Positions 1-8,422 of a DNA stretch of 41,249 nucleotides are shown here, piece by piece. This DNA comes from Chitinophagales bacterium. Lineage in GTDB: Bacteria > Bacteroidota > Bacteroidia > Chitinophagales > UBA2359. Each line of letters opens with the position of its first letter. The first letter of the stretch is position 1. The stretch spans positions 5,713 through 46,961 of the forward strand of contig JAHDEE010000019.1 of the NCBI GenBank assembly GCA_020629005.1, read 5' to 3'. The translations under genes were made by a program, and so were the position numbers. The notes beneath the pieces were generated by a model that had not been told where the DNA came from, ran no database searches, and saw only the letters and a program-made list of their open reading frames with translations.

Positions 1-461
1 TTATAATCATTGATCCACTTTACACCCATATTGTCGCAAACATTAGGGATTTTAATTTTGGTCGAATTTAATGCTGTGACTTTTTCTTCCTTAGTAACTA
101 CGATTGCTTGTTCTTTTATTGCATGAGCAATTACCTACGGATCAGCAAGTGATCTTCCTTTCTTACTGTCCACAAGATGCTTGTGATTCGGATCAGCAGC
201 ATAAATAGATTTCAGTATTTCTGTTACATCAGTGGTGATAGGTTTTGACTTTATTTTGCTACCCTTCAACCAATCGGAGAGTTCATCGTCTGTTCTAACA
301 ATTTCTTCAAAGACCATGCTTGGAACAAAAATTCTCTCTTCGTTTCCTAGTTCACTTAGAACTTCCCAATAGGATGGACAGTATTTTGGGGAATAATATT
401 TTTGCCATGCTTGAATTAGTACATTTGAATCAAGACAGTATGTTGGTTCTAATTGATTCAT
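1..461 (-). pseudogene. DUF4411-type PIN-domain protein interrupted by an in-frame TAG; runs off the window edge
   Basis: The frame begins with the PIN-like first strand and acidic residue (CLDSNVLIQ, D11), has a second acidic region (FEEIVR, E52/E53) and reaches SLADP (D107), then meets TAG at 135-137. Beyond the stop the same frame stays open to the window edge and reads VIAHAIKEQAIVVTKEEKV, the expected remainder of a DUF4411 PIN protein. The family normally has DPW at this point, so a single TGG-to-TAG change explains the break. A product ending at D107 would lack the last strand and helix of the fold and is probably inactive. The ATG overlaps the stop of the upstream XRE-ImmA/IrrE gene by four bases (ATGA), so the two are translationally coupled. 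DUF4411 proteins are predicted Mg-dependent RNases found beside such regulators; the toxin role here is inference. A sequencing error, or stop readthrough, are alternatives. Confidence 0.75.
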
Positions 462-1624
462 GAATAAATTCGTTCTTCGAGTTTGTGAAACTTATTCGAT
501 TTTGTACTTAAAAGATTGCTGGCTAGATTTGGGTTAATTCTACCTCCATTAAAACCGTCAAGAACAATTTGTGTGAAAAGTCTGCTATTTCGATTCAGTT
601 TTAGTAGGTAAGGGCTTGGGCCTCCAGGCTTTAGTTTTTGTTTTGCTTTTTTCGCTTCCTCGTTAGCAAGATATTCATTAAATTGAATAGTGGCCTCATT
701 CTTAAGAACCCTATATTGTTTTAGGGTTATCATTTTCAATTTTAGTGCTCGATAAATTAATGTAAGGGCACTCACTCCAAATACTTTAGCTATTCTGAAA
801 ACCTGACGAGAATTTGTAAGTGAATCATAGGAGATTCTTTTAATTTCTTTCTCTGGTAGCAACGCATTTGCTGCGATCTCGTTGCAATGTAATTCAACGG
901 GATGTAATTTCCCTTTTACTTCAATATCTACGCTATTTGAGATTCCAGTCTTAGCAATCCAAATGTGAGCTAATTCGTGTACTAAAGTAAATAATTGTGG
1001 CGCTCCCCAATCAGCAGAGTTCACAAAAATAAATGGGGCATGAGGGTCTGCAATGGCAAAACCCTGTAGCTCTTCTTTGTCTAATTTTAATCTCGAATGT
1101 ATGAAGCTCGTTCTTGACACGAAGATTCCTGATGATTCAGCTTGATCTATCCACGTTTTAAGAGGACTAATTTCACCGTAGTTCCCTGGATGTATATCCA
1201 ATGTTTTTAAAATATTCTGAGCAACAACTTCTGGGTCATCTTTTAACGAATACTTACCAACAAATGGAAGTGGAGGCTCTTCATTTTCTTGATTTTCTTG
1301 GCTGATCCAACTCTGCTTTATTTGTATTTCCCTTATGATGAATGTAACAGCGGTAGACAATTCTTTGGACCCAGATTTTCTAAAATCTTGCAATGGCTGA
1401 AAATCGGTTGGCGGTTCGGGTAAAAAGAACACAGCAAATGGTCTTTGGTAACTTTTTGCAAGCTTTATCGCTTGATTAACAGTTGGTTTAGACTCTCCGT
1501 TTTCCCATTCGATTATTTTCTCCACCTTTACAGAAGCTTTGGCAGCGGCATCTATTTCGCTCATTTTTGCGGTTTCACGTGCCCATCTAAGCACTGCTGG
1601 TGTTATGGATGCTCTTTCTACCAT
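458..1624 (-). CDS. XRE-family HTH regulator fused to ImmA/IrrE-type metallopeptidase (predicted antitoxin)
   Basis: This 388-residue protein has an N-terminal XRE helix-turn-helix (about residues 5-60, with the typical IIEWENGESKP turn) and a COG2856/DUF955 zinc-peptidase domain with HELAH at 216-220. The third likely ligand is E249 in HCNEIAANALLP. The family includes ImmA, which cleaves a phage repressor, and IrrE/PprI of Deinococcus. Fused HTH-peptidase versions commonly accompany toxins, and here the stop overlaps the ATG of a DUF4411 PIN gene. The expected role is to bind the operon promoter and control or neutralise the PIN protein; that is inference from context. All metal-binding residues look intact although the partner is broken. 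A TATCTTTG element lies a few bases upstream of the start. Confidence 0.9.
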   Translation of the reverse strand: MVERASITPAVLRWARETAKMSEIDAAAKASVKVEKIIEWENGESKPTVNQAIKLAKSYQRPFAVFFLPEPPTDFQPLQDFRKSGSKELSTAVTFIIREIQIKQSWISQENQENEEPPLPFVGKYSLKDDPEVVAQNILKTLDIHPGNYGEISPLKTWIDQAESSGIFVSRTSFIHSRLKLDKEELQGFAIADPHAPFIFVNSADWGAPQLFTLVHELAHIWIAKTGISNSVDIEVKGKLHPVELHCNEIAANALLPEKEIKRISYDSLTNSRQVFRIAKVFGVSALTLIYRALKLKMITLKQYRVLKNEATIQFNEYLANEEAKKAKQKLKPGGPSPYLLKLNRNSRLFTQIVLDGFNGGRINPNLASNLLSTKSNKFHKLEERIYS

Positions 1625-1635
1625 TTTTCTTAAGG

Positions 1636-1643
1636 CAAAGATA
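1636..1643 (-). promoter_or_regulatory. Candidate -7 promoter element (TATCTTTG) for the XRE-ImmA/IrrE operon
   Basis: On the minus strand the bases read TATCTTTG, matching the Bacteroidota -7 consensus TAnnTTTG. It lies 11 bases before the start codon of the regulator, implying a very short leader. I found no clear TTG at the -33 distance. Confidence 0.45.
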
Positions 1644-1696
1644 CGACATTCATATTTTACATGCTTTTCCCTGCATCACAGCTTTGTATCTGCAAG

Positions 1697-3253
1697 CTAA
1701 TGAAACAAAATGTGAATCATAATTAACGAAGCCAACAGCGCCATACCCATTTTGAGCACTGTCGGACTCGAGGACCTGAACCAATCCCTCCAGGGACGAT
1801 TGCCCTTTTCAATGATCGTTGGAATAGCGATGATGAACAGGCCAATCAGAATGACCCACATCGCCCGGAACAGATAATTCATTTCCGGGAACAGTTCTTT
1901 TAGAATTAGTTGTACAGGCACAGTCAAGACAAAGGCTAGTAAAGTGATCCATTGTCGGGGACTCATGAGGAAAGCGGCGGAGCAGATCAATACAACAAAA
2001 CCGCAATTGAAGTAGTAGCGAAGCTCATTTAGCGTATGTGTGAAAGCATTACCTGGAGCCGCGAACTTAAGGTGCATAAGTACCAAACCCATCACCACGC
2101 CAGTTAACAGGGCGACCAGAATTGTTCTTCTACCTGCGGCCACCATTTCTGCATCAGTTGCATCGGGATTGATATAAACCTTGTAAATATCCACGGAAAA
2201 CAGCGTAGCAAGACTATTGAACAAGGAGTCGACAGTACTCATGAGTGAGGCGAAAACGGCACAAAGAATCACACCTCTGAATCCTGTAGGCACATAATGC
2301 GTCACTATGTATGGAAAGGCCATATCCGGGTCACTGATGGGATTGTTGACCAGAACGCCTGCAAGGGCTATGCCTGGTATGATGATCATCGCAGCCATGA
2401 AGTACTTCAGCACCCCACCAACCATCAATCCGATTTGGGCTTCCTTCAGGCTTTTCGCAGCGAGAGACCTCTGCACAGAAGACTGGTTTGCACACCAGTA
2501 ATTGATGTTGAGAAAGAACAGACCGAACATGGCAATCCAGGGCAGCTTAGGATGGTCTGCGGGTAAGTGCAGGTGCATCAGCTCCGGTGTTTTTACATAG
2601 AGTTGGCTCCATCCGCCCAGCAAGTTTACCATAATGTACAAGACCATCATTCCGCCCGCAGTGAGGATGGCGAACTGTATCAGATCGGTTCTGACTACTG
2701 CAGCCAGGCCGCCAAAGTAAGTATAGATAGCGCTAAAAATACCAAGAGCCGCCAGTAAGACCCCCATTCGGGTCAGCTGATCATCGCTAATAAAGACCAG
2801 GAAGTCGGAGAAAACCAGCTCAGCAGCGTAGGCACCCCAAAATAGGGTCATGCCCAGACTTAGGGTAGCAAACATAATGATATTGGCACTGGTATACAGC
2901 AGTGCCACCTTTGAGCCCAGCCTGGATGAAATGAATTGAGTGATGGTGTAAACACCTTCACGCAAGTAGAGCGGTATGAAAATAAATGCGGCCATTAAGA
3001 TACCCTGGACGGCATTGACCTCAAACATTGCCTGAGCCAGACCATAGAGGTAGGCAGATCCCATCATGCCCAATAATTGGGCTCCGGCGATATTAGTGGC
3101 GATAGTAGATATTGCAATGGAGTACCAACGCAGGTTTCGACCACTCAGGAAATACTCCTCACTATCCACTTCACCTTTTTGTCGACCAGTGATGGCAATT
3201 GTGAATACAACGACAAAGTAGACCAGTACAATAATGAGATCGACTACAAGCAT
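1697..3253 (-). CDS. Sodium:solute symporter (SSS/SLC5 family)
   Basis: The protein has 518 residues, about 13-14 hydrophobic segments and the SSS-family start: helix 1 followed by a charged loop and YFLSGRNLRWY, then an S/A/T-rich helix (AISTIATNIAGAQLLG) that resembles the sodium-site helix of vSGLT-like transporters. It should import a small organic solute with Na+ across the inner membrane. It is the last gene of a minus-strand set, 27 bases after the SsuD-like monooxygenase, which follows the aldo/keto reductase, so its substrate is probably processed by those enzymes. The family alone does not tell sugar from inositol, sialic acid or organic acid. The start is ATG with no better alternative. 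It is not closely similar to the second SSS protein at 32.6 kb. Confidence 0.88.
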   Translation of the reverse strand: MLVVDLIIVLVYFVVVFTIAITGRQKGEVDSEEYFLSGRNLRWYSIAISTIATNIAGAQLLGMMGSAYLYGLAQAMFEVNAVQGILMAAFIFIPLYLREGVYTITQFISSRLGSKVALLYTSANIIMFATLSLGMTLFWGAYAAELVFSDFLVFISDDQLTRMGVLLAALGIFSAIYTYFGGLAAVVRTDLIQFAILTAGGMMVLYIMVNLLGGWSQLYVKTPELMHLHLPADHPKLPWIAMFGLFFLNINYWCANQSSVQRSLAAKSLKEAQIGLMVGGVLKYFMAAMIIIPGIALAGVLVNNPISDPDMAFPYIVTHYVPTGFRGVILCAVFASLMSTVDSLFNSLATLFSVDIYKVYINPDATDAEMVAAGRRTILVALLTGVVMGLVLMHLKFAAPGNAFTHTLNELRYYFNCGFVVLICSAAFLMSPRQWITLLAFVLTVPVQLILKELFPEMNYLFRAMWVILIGLFIIAIPTIIEKGNRPWRDWFRSSSPTVLKMGMALLASLIMIHILFH

Positions 3254-3280
3254 GGTGGAGTGGTTTCAGTTTTGAGGACT

Positions 3281-4441
3281 CTATTTGCGTTTTCCTGCCG
3301 CAAGTGGTGTAGCTGGTGCACTACTTGGAATGCGTCCCAGTTCCTGAGGCAGGGAGAAAGTTTTTAGTCTTGGCAGCACATGCTCGGCGAATAATTTACA
3401 TTCCTCCAAATGAGGGTAACCGGAAAATATGAAAGAGCGAATCCCCATATCCATATAGCCTTGCAGCTTGGCCAGAATCTGATCCGGATTACCTACCAGT
3501 GCTGCACCACAGCCTGATCTTGCTCTTCCGATGCCGGTCCATAAGTGGTCTTCAACAAATCCATCCAGGTCGCTGGCATTGCGCATCTCCGCCTGTCGGG
3601 ATACGCCCAATGATTTAGCATCCAATGCTCTTTCTCTGATCTCCTTTCCTACTTCCGCATCGAGCTTGCTCATGATCTTCTTTGCATGTGCTCTTGCCTC
3701 TTCTTCGGTTTCCCGTACAATCATATGTATACGCAAACCGAAGTCGACCGTTCTTCTGTAACCCGCAGCCTTCTCACTCATCGTGGTCATCAGTTCCTTG
3801 AGTCGGGTTTCTGTTTCAGGCCACATCAGATATACATCACAATGTTGTGCACAAAGTTCAACACCGGGAGGCGAATAGCCGCCAAAATACAGCAGAGGTC
3901 CACCGTTCTGTTGATAGGGTTTTACCGGTTCGGTATTGAGTTTGATATTGTAGTATTCCCCTTTATAGTCAATTTCGTCTTGAGTCCAGGCTTGTTTTAG
4001 AATCTCAATCACTTCTCGTGATCGTTGATAACGTTCCGCCGATCCGAGTTCGGTACCCGGAAGATTTGAAGAGATGATGTTGATCGTGAGACGACCCTTA
4101 AGTATATGATCAATCGTAGCAATTGCACGGGCCAGCATCGGCGGATGAATTTCGCCACAGCGAACCGCCGCCAGCAGATTGATATTACTGGTAAGCGGAG
4201 CGACGGCAGAAACGAAAGACATCGTATCCTGCCCGACCTGATAGCTGGATGGACAGAGTATATTTCGGTAGCCCAGCTTATCTGCGGTTAGCAGAATGTT
4301 AGAAGCATTTTCCCAATTGCTTTTGTAGCGGTCTGGCATTTCTCCCAGGAAATCCGTATCACCATTGCAAATGGGGGCAAACCAGGATACCTCAGCTCCT
4401 TCCAACTCTTTGGAGCGAATTACAATATTATTGTCGGCCAT
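3281..4441 (-). CDS. LLM-class FMNH2-dependent monooxygenase, alkanesulfonate monooxygenase (SsuD)-like
   Basis: The 386-residue length fits SsuD (about 380). The sequence carries blocks that I recognise from E. coli SsuD: FGLRIHMIVRETEEEA with R237 and H239 (SsuD R226/H228), GIGRARSGCGAALVGNP with R308 (SsuD R297), and SGYPHLEE with Y342 (SsuD Y331). SsuD cleaves C1-C10 alkanesulfonates to aldehyde and sulfite using FMNH2 and O2. The usual SsuE flavin reductase and SsuABC transporter are not adjacent; instead a sodium symporter follows 27 bases downstream and an aldo/keto reductase, which could reduce an aldehyde product, precedes it by 78 bases. SsuD's cysteine region (C54) is not conserved in the same context. 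Substrate assignment remains inference, and many LLM oxidoreductases with this label act on other compounds. Confidence 0.8.
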   Translation of the reverse strand: MADNNIVIRSKELEGAEVSWFAPICNGDTDFLGEMPDRYKSNWENASNILLTADKLGYRNILCPSSYQVGQDTMSFVSAVAPLTSNINLLAAVRCGEIHPPMLARAIATIDHILKGRLTINIISSNLPGTELGSAERYQRSREVIEILKQAWTQDEIDYKGEYYNIKLNTEPVKPYQQNGGPLLYFGGYSPPGVELCAQHCDVYLMWPETETRLKELMTTMSEKAAGYRRTVDFGLRIHMIVRETEEEARAHAKKIMSKLDAEVGKEIRERALDAKSLGVSRQAEMRNASDLDGFVEDHLWTGIGRARSGCGAALVGNPDQILAKLQGYMDMGIRSFIFSGYPHLEECKLFAEHVLPRLKTFSLPQELGRIPSSAPATPLAAGKRK

Positions 4442-4519
4442 TCTTGCATAGTGTTTTAGCAGAGTTCTTCAGAGCAGCTTTAGATATTCCGAAGCAGATG
4501 GCACAAACCAGAGATCAGG

Positions 4520-5419
4520 CTAAGCAACATCATGCCCCAGGGCTGCTTGCCAGAGTTCATACCATTCGGCCCGGCTCAGCTCTACCTCAAGTGCAGTCAC
4601 CGCACTTGCCACTCTTTCTAGTTTGCTGGTACCCAATACCGGCAAAATGCCGGCAGGATGTTTCATCAGCCAGGCGAGCAGCAATTCGTCAATACCTGCA
4701 TTCTTTTCTTTCGACAAGCGACTGGCAACATCCCGGATTCTTTGTACTTCTTCTGAAGGATTTTCTTCGAAGAGCGCGCCACCTCCCAGAGGTGACCAGG
4801 CCATTGGCTGTATACCATGTAAGAGACACTGATCCAGCACACCATTGTCAAAACTGTCTCGCTTCAAGATAGAAATTTCTACTTGATTTGTCACTAGAGG
4901 AAAGGCGTCATGCAGTAGTTCGAATTGTGAGGGACTGAAATTCGAGACACCAAAGGTTTCTACCTTTCCGCTATCGTTCAAATGTTCAAAAGCCTCGGCG
5001 ACATCATCCGGATCCATTAGGTAGTCGGGACGATGCAACAGTAGCATGTCGATATATTCCGTGTTCAGGGCTTTTAGAGAAGCGTCTACCGAGGCAACGA
5101 TATGCTCAGCGCTACTGTCGTAGGATTTGTGTTTGTGTTCAGGGCGCTGCTCACAGACCCGGCAAATACCACACTTAGTGATTATCTCTACCCGGTCTCT
5201 CAGCTCAGGTTTCGCTTTCAAAACCTGTCCAAAATCGGCCTCGGTTGTATAGTCACCGTAAATATCCGCATGGTCAAAGCTGGTTACGCCCAGTTCAATA
5301 CAACCCTCGATGAATTCCTGTAATTGAGCGGTATCATAATTAGCGCCCCACTTTCCAAGTCGCATCGTACCCGCAATCACCGATGATAATTCAATAAACT
5401 GTTCTTCTGCTGTTTCCAT
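4520..5419 (-). CDS. Aldo/keto reductase, YdhF-like
   Basis: The 299-residue TIM-barrel NAD(P)H reductase has the AKR tetrad D49, Y54, K82 and H129 (FDHADIYG, IITKCGI, LLLHRPDYL). FGVSNFSPSQF and the C-terminal ending WQAALGHDVA resemble E. coli YdhF closely. It would reduce an aldehyde or ketone in the cytoplasm. It is the first gene of the AKR-LLM monooxygenase-symporter set and is divergent from an alpha/beta hydrolase, with 38 bases between start codons. After the catalytic lysine there is a C-x2-C-x2-C run (C83, C86, C89) followed by a His-rich stretch; the YdhF counterpart as I recall it has only the first cysteine. No metal-binding role is known for the family, so this is only noted. 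Confidence 0.9.
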   Translation of the reverse strand: METAEEQFIELSSVIAGTMRLGKWGANYDTAQLQEFIEGCIELGVTSFDHADIYGDYTTEADFGQVLKAKPELRDRVEIITKCGICRVCEQRPEHKHKSYDSSAEHIVASVDASLKALNTEYIDMLLLHRPDYLMDPDDVAEAFEHLNDSGKVETFGVSNFSPSQFELLHDAFPLVTNQVEISILKRDSFDNGVLDQCLLHGIQPMAWSPLGGGALFEENPSEEVQRIRDVASRLSKEKNAGIDELLLAWLMKHPAGILPVLGTSKLERVASAVTALEVELSRAEWYELWQAALGHDVA

Positions 5420-5457
5420 GTTGATGTTTTGTTCAATTCTGAATACATTTACAAGAA

Positions 5458-6447
5458 ATGAAAACCTTAGCTAAATACCTATTTCTCGTGCTTTTACTGC
5501 TCCTGATTGTCTATGCATTGGGACCACGAGCACGCTTCGAGCAAGTGAAGACCAAAATATCTCCTCTAGATATTCCATTGGAGGACCTGGATGCATACGT
5601 AGCACAGAAAGAGGCCAAAATGGCACCAATAAAACCGGGAAATAAAGCCCGAATTGTTTGGGCGGACTCGGTTCGAAAGACGGATTACGCCCTGGTGTAT
5701 CTGCACGGTTTTTCAGCCAGTCAATCGGAAGGAGATCCGGTACACAAAACGATCGCCACCAAGTATGGTATGAATCTGTACCTGGCCCGTCTGGCCGGTC
5801 ATGGATTTGATGATATCGAGTCCTTCGCAAATTTAACACCTGAAAAGCTGGTAGCCAGCGGAAGAGAGGCCATAGCAATCGGAAACTTACTGGGTGAAAA
5901 GGTGATTGTCATGTCCTGCTCCACCGGTGGTACCCTATCCATGTTACTTACTGCTGATAACCCGGAAATGGTAGCTGCGCAAGTGATGTATTCGCCGAAC
6001 ATCGACATCGCCAACAAACAGTCTCGCTTACTGACCAAGCCCTGGGGATTGCAAATTGCCCGAATGATGACCGGCAGCAATTACAGACATGTCAACTTAC
6101 CGGAAAGCTGTGCACCCTATTGGACGCTGCAATACCGATGGGAAGGTATGGTAGCCCTTCGAGCATTGCTCGATCAGACCATGACGGAAGTAACCTTCGA
6201 AAAGATCAAACAACCTTATCTGGCTGCCTACTGGTATCGGAACGAGGAGCTGATGGACAAGACTATTTCCATAGAGGCCATCAAGCGTTTTGATGAGCGC
6301 TCTTCCACTCCCGATGCGGCCGCTCAAGCCGTCGCCTGGCCAACTGTGGGAGCACACTGTATGGCAACCTCTCTTCGATCCAAGGATCTAATGCATGTAA
6401 TAGAGGAGACCTCTAAATTTTTGGAGGAGCAGGTTTTTGAGCAATAA
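5458..6447 (+). CDS. Membrane-anchored alpha/beta hydrolase with an atypical nucleophile elbow
   Basis: A 329-residue protein whose N-terminal hydrophobic segment (residues 5-21, ten Leu/Val/Ile in a run) is a signal anchor or uncleaved signal peptide. The hydrolase core follows, with an oxyanion-hole HGF at 83-85 and the nucleophile elbow MSCSTGGTLSM with S155. The usual G-x-S-x-G is S-C-S-T-G here. A late histidine in GAHCMATSL could complete the triad. The fold fits monoacylglycerol lipase/serine aminopeptidase-type hydrolases acting in the periplasm or at the membrane. Its stop codon shares its last base with the first base of a 158-bp palindromic repeat, which may serve as its transcription terminator. 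The substrate is unknown. Confidence 0.8.
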   Translation: MKTLAKYLFLVLLLLLIVYALGPRARFEQVKTKISPLDIPLEDLDAYVAQKEAKMAPIKPGNKARIVWADSVRKTDYALVYLHGFSASQSEGDPVHKTIATKYGMNLYLARLAGHGFDDIESFANLTPEKLVASGREAIAIGNLLGEKVIVMSCSTGGTLSMLLTADNPEMVAAQVMYSPNIDIANKQSRLLTKPWGLQIARMMTGSNYRHVNLPESCAPYWTLQYRWEGMVALRALLDQTMTEVTFEKIKQPYLAAYWYRNEELMDKTISIEAIKRFDERSSTPDAAAQAVAWPTVGAHCMATSLRSKDLMHVIEETSKFLEEQVFEQ

Positions 6448-6604
6448 GGGATAGAGAATCAATAACTGTCCATTTTGACTTGCTAGAAATGATTTATCCA
6501 TCGTTATTTTTCTCCACCAGCCAACAAGGATGCTGTCAAAAAATGCCTCGTCTAAATCATTTCTAGCGGCGTCAAAATCAGACAGTTATTGAATCCCAAT
6601 CCCT
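6447..6604 (+). repeat. 158-bp palindromic dispersed element, copy 1 (MITE-like)
   Basis: The ends are inverted repeats (AGGGATAGAGAATCAATAAC versus, on the other strand, AGGGATTGGGATTCAATAAC) and continue inwards as stems ATAACTGTC, TTTTGAC and GCTAGAAATGATTTA, leaving a central region of about 55 bases. A second copy of exactly the same length lies at 30670-30827 with about 149 of 158 positions identical by eye. Base C6460 faces G6591, while copy 2 has A facing T at the same positions, a compensatory change. It begins at the last base of the hydrolase stop codon. It has no transposase of its own and no clear target duplication. Strand is arbitrary because the element is palindromic. Confidence 0.85.
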
Positions 6605-6774
6605 AAAACGAATTGCCAGGATGAAAATTTTCAGCAGTTCAGGCGGACCGTTCCAGATGTCTTAAGGGCCCAATTGTTAAAATCGCAAAAAAAATCGCCA
6701 CGGCAGCAACACTTTTTGGAAAAACTGCATTGTAAAGGTTGTTGAGTCTATTTTCCATAACCCAATACAAAGCA

Positions 6775-7395
6775 ATGAAGAATTTACTGTTAATGTTGTC
6801 CTTGCTGATTCCCGGCTCATTGGTCTCTGCTCAAGAGGCATATCCACAAGCTGCGATAGATTTCGAAGCCTTTGCAGAGCTGACACAAAAGCTCAAAACA
6901 ATTCGTCCGGAGCGATTAGTAACGCTGGAAGAATTCCAGGAAATGTCACAGGAAGTGAACACCATCATTCTTGACACCCGCTCCGCAAAAGCCTTTGAAG
7001 CTGTACACATGAAAGGAGCTAGAAATCTGGATTTTTCAGAGATCACGGCGGATAAACTGGCTGAAGTAATCCCAAGTAAAAGTACCCGAATTCTGATTTA
7101 CTGCAACAATAACTTTGATTTGCTAAAGAGTCCGGTGAAACTGAATATCGATCAGTTTTTGGTGCGAAAGGGACCACCAATTCCTGAAGTTTTGCTGCGT
7201 GAAAAGGAAAACACTTTTTCGGATGGTGGCATGGCTTTAAATATTCCCACTTTTATTACGCTGTATGGATACGGCTATAGGAATGTTTACGAATTGTCTT
7301 CTCTGATTACCATGCCGGATGAGCAGGTACTACTGGAAGGCAGCACCATAGTTGAGCAGCAAGATGAGATCCAGCCGATAGCAAACAAAAGGTAG
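6775..7395 (+). CDS. Secreted rhodanese-like domain protein
   Basis: Starting at the ATG that precedes a classic signal peptide (MKNLLLMLSLLIPGSLVSAQ), this gives 206 residues. An upstream in-frame TTG would put 12 polar residues before the signal and is less likely. The rhodanese fold follows: IILDTRSAKAFEAVHMKGA (D67, R69, and the H-x-x-GA motif) and LIYCNNNF with the candidate active cysteine C110. The rest (residues 115-206) contains an insertion and a GYGYRNVYELSS segment typical of the last rhodanese strand. It should act in the periplasm on sulfur transfer or as a binding domain; no substrate can be read from the sequence. About 170 bases separate it from the 158-bp repeat. Confidence 0.8.
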   Translation: MKNLLLMLSLLIPGSLVSAQEAYPQAAIDFEAFAELTQKLKTIRPERLVTLEEFQEMSQEVNTIILDTRSAKAFEAVHMKGARNLDFSEITADKLAEVIPSKSTRILIYCNNNFDLLKSPVKLNIDQFLVRKGPPIPEVLLREKENTFSDGGMALNIPTFITLYGYGYRNVYELSSLITMPDEQVLLEGSTIVEQQDEIQPIANKR

Positions 7396-7502
7396 AATTG
7401 CCCATTTCAGACTGACTATAGCACATAATGCTTGTCCGACCTGGTTACTTCTGGTTACTTATAGTATCTTCTGGTCCTTACCACAAAGCAAATATCTATA
7501 CT

Positions 7503-7874
7503 ATGAAATTGGGTGCATTTTCTGTTAGTCTGAGTGTCAAAAATCTGCAAGTTTCCAAAAGCTTCTATGAAAAGCTGGGATTTAGCGTTTTTGGTGGTGC
7601 CATGGAAAAGAACTATTTGATCATGAAAAACGGGAACTCCTTGATTGGCTTATTCCATGGCATGTTTGAAGGCAATATTCTGACATTTAATCCTGGCTGG
7701 GACGAAAGCGCGCAGCCGATGGAGGAATATGATGATGTAAGAAGCATACAAGCAAAGCTCAAGGAGTCGGGTATCAGTTTGCAGACGGAAGTTGCAGCTG
7801 ATACTTCCGGTCCTGGAAGCTGCGTGCTCAGCGATCCCGATGGCAATGTGATCCTATTAGATCAGCACAGATAG
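7503..7874 (+). CDS. VOC (glyoxalase/bleomycin-resistance) family protein
   Basis: From the ATG at 7503 the product is 123 residues beginning MKLGAFSVSLSVKNLQVSKS, the standard first beta-alpha unit of a VOC module; the longer frame from 7428 adds an unrelated leader and is rejected. FYEKLGF and the C-terminal DPDGNVILLDQ are typical. A single domain like this usually dimerises to form a metal site. The usual N-terminal metal ligand is not obvious (V8/S9 region), while D115/Q119-like positions exist near the end. The reaction is unknown; candidates are a dioxygenase, isomerase or resistance-type binding protein. It stands alone, 107 bases after the rhodanese gene. Confidence 0.82.
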   Translation: MKLGAFSVSLSVKNLQVSKSFYEKLGFSVFGGAMEKNYLIMKNGNSLIGLFHGMFEGNILTFNPGWDESAQPMEEYDDVRSIQAKLKESGISLQTEVAADTSGPGSCVLSDPDGNVILLDQHR

Positions 7875-7975
7875 CCGTTGACAGATCTAGCGAGCTGCAG
7901 ATTGGTAGGTCAAGTCAAAGTTGGGCTGTTTTCCACTTATAGTACTTTTCTTACTGTTGAAAATTGAGGAGTTTA

Positions 7976-8350
7976 ATGATAAAGATAGATCATACCGAAG
8001 TGGTGGAAATGCAGATCAAGTTTCCACACTCAAACTTTAATGTGGCACAATTTGGCTTCGGCTATCTCACCCTGAGAAAGGGCGAGCGAAGTTTTAAACT
8101 AGATACCTATGAACTTGAATATAGCTGGAAGGACGATGCCATTCTTGTTTTAGATTTCTTTTTGCCAGAGTCTCTGGAAGAAGATGAAAAGCAGGATCTC
8201 ACTAGTGCAGACTTGCTATCTGAATTAGATGAAGCTGAACTTTGGGTGGATGAAGGCAGTGAAGATCCAGACCCTCTTGTGGACCCTATATCGGCAGCAT
8301 TGATTGTGAAGCATGAAGGCAAGCTATATAGCATAGCGCTGAGTTTTTGA
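7976..8350 (+). CDS. Small acidic protein of unknown function
   Basis: The start is ATG 7976, preceded by AGGAG at 7967-7971, one of the few clear Shine-Dalgarno sequences here; reading from the TTG at 7964 would start inside that site. The 124-residue product has a beta-rich N-terminal half (hydrophobic/charged alternation such as KFPHSNFNVAQFGFGYLTLR) and a strongly acidic middle (about residues 65-100, many D/E), then two short strands ending LYSIALSF. There is no signal peptide or membrane segment. I recognise no family. Base composition resembles its neighbours. Confidence 0.6.
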   Translation: MIKIDHTEVVEMQIKFPHSNFNVAQFGFGYLTLRKGERSFKLDTYELEYSWKDDAILVLDFFLPESLEEDEKQDLTSADLLSELDEAELWVDEGSEDPDPLVDPISAALIVKHEGKLYSIALSF

Positions 8351-8422
8351 TGATCCCAGTGCAAAGCGGCAAGTCAATGCACCATTAGCCGACATTGCGC
8401 AGGCGCCCTGTTACAGGTAAAA

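Noticed and set aside
6447-6604. A 40-codon open frame on the minus strand of the 158-bp repeat (ends FLASQNGQL)
   Set aside because: Of three differences between the two copies inside it, two change amino acids; no start or ribosome site is seen. The pattern favours conservation of DNA structure rather than protein.
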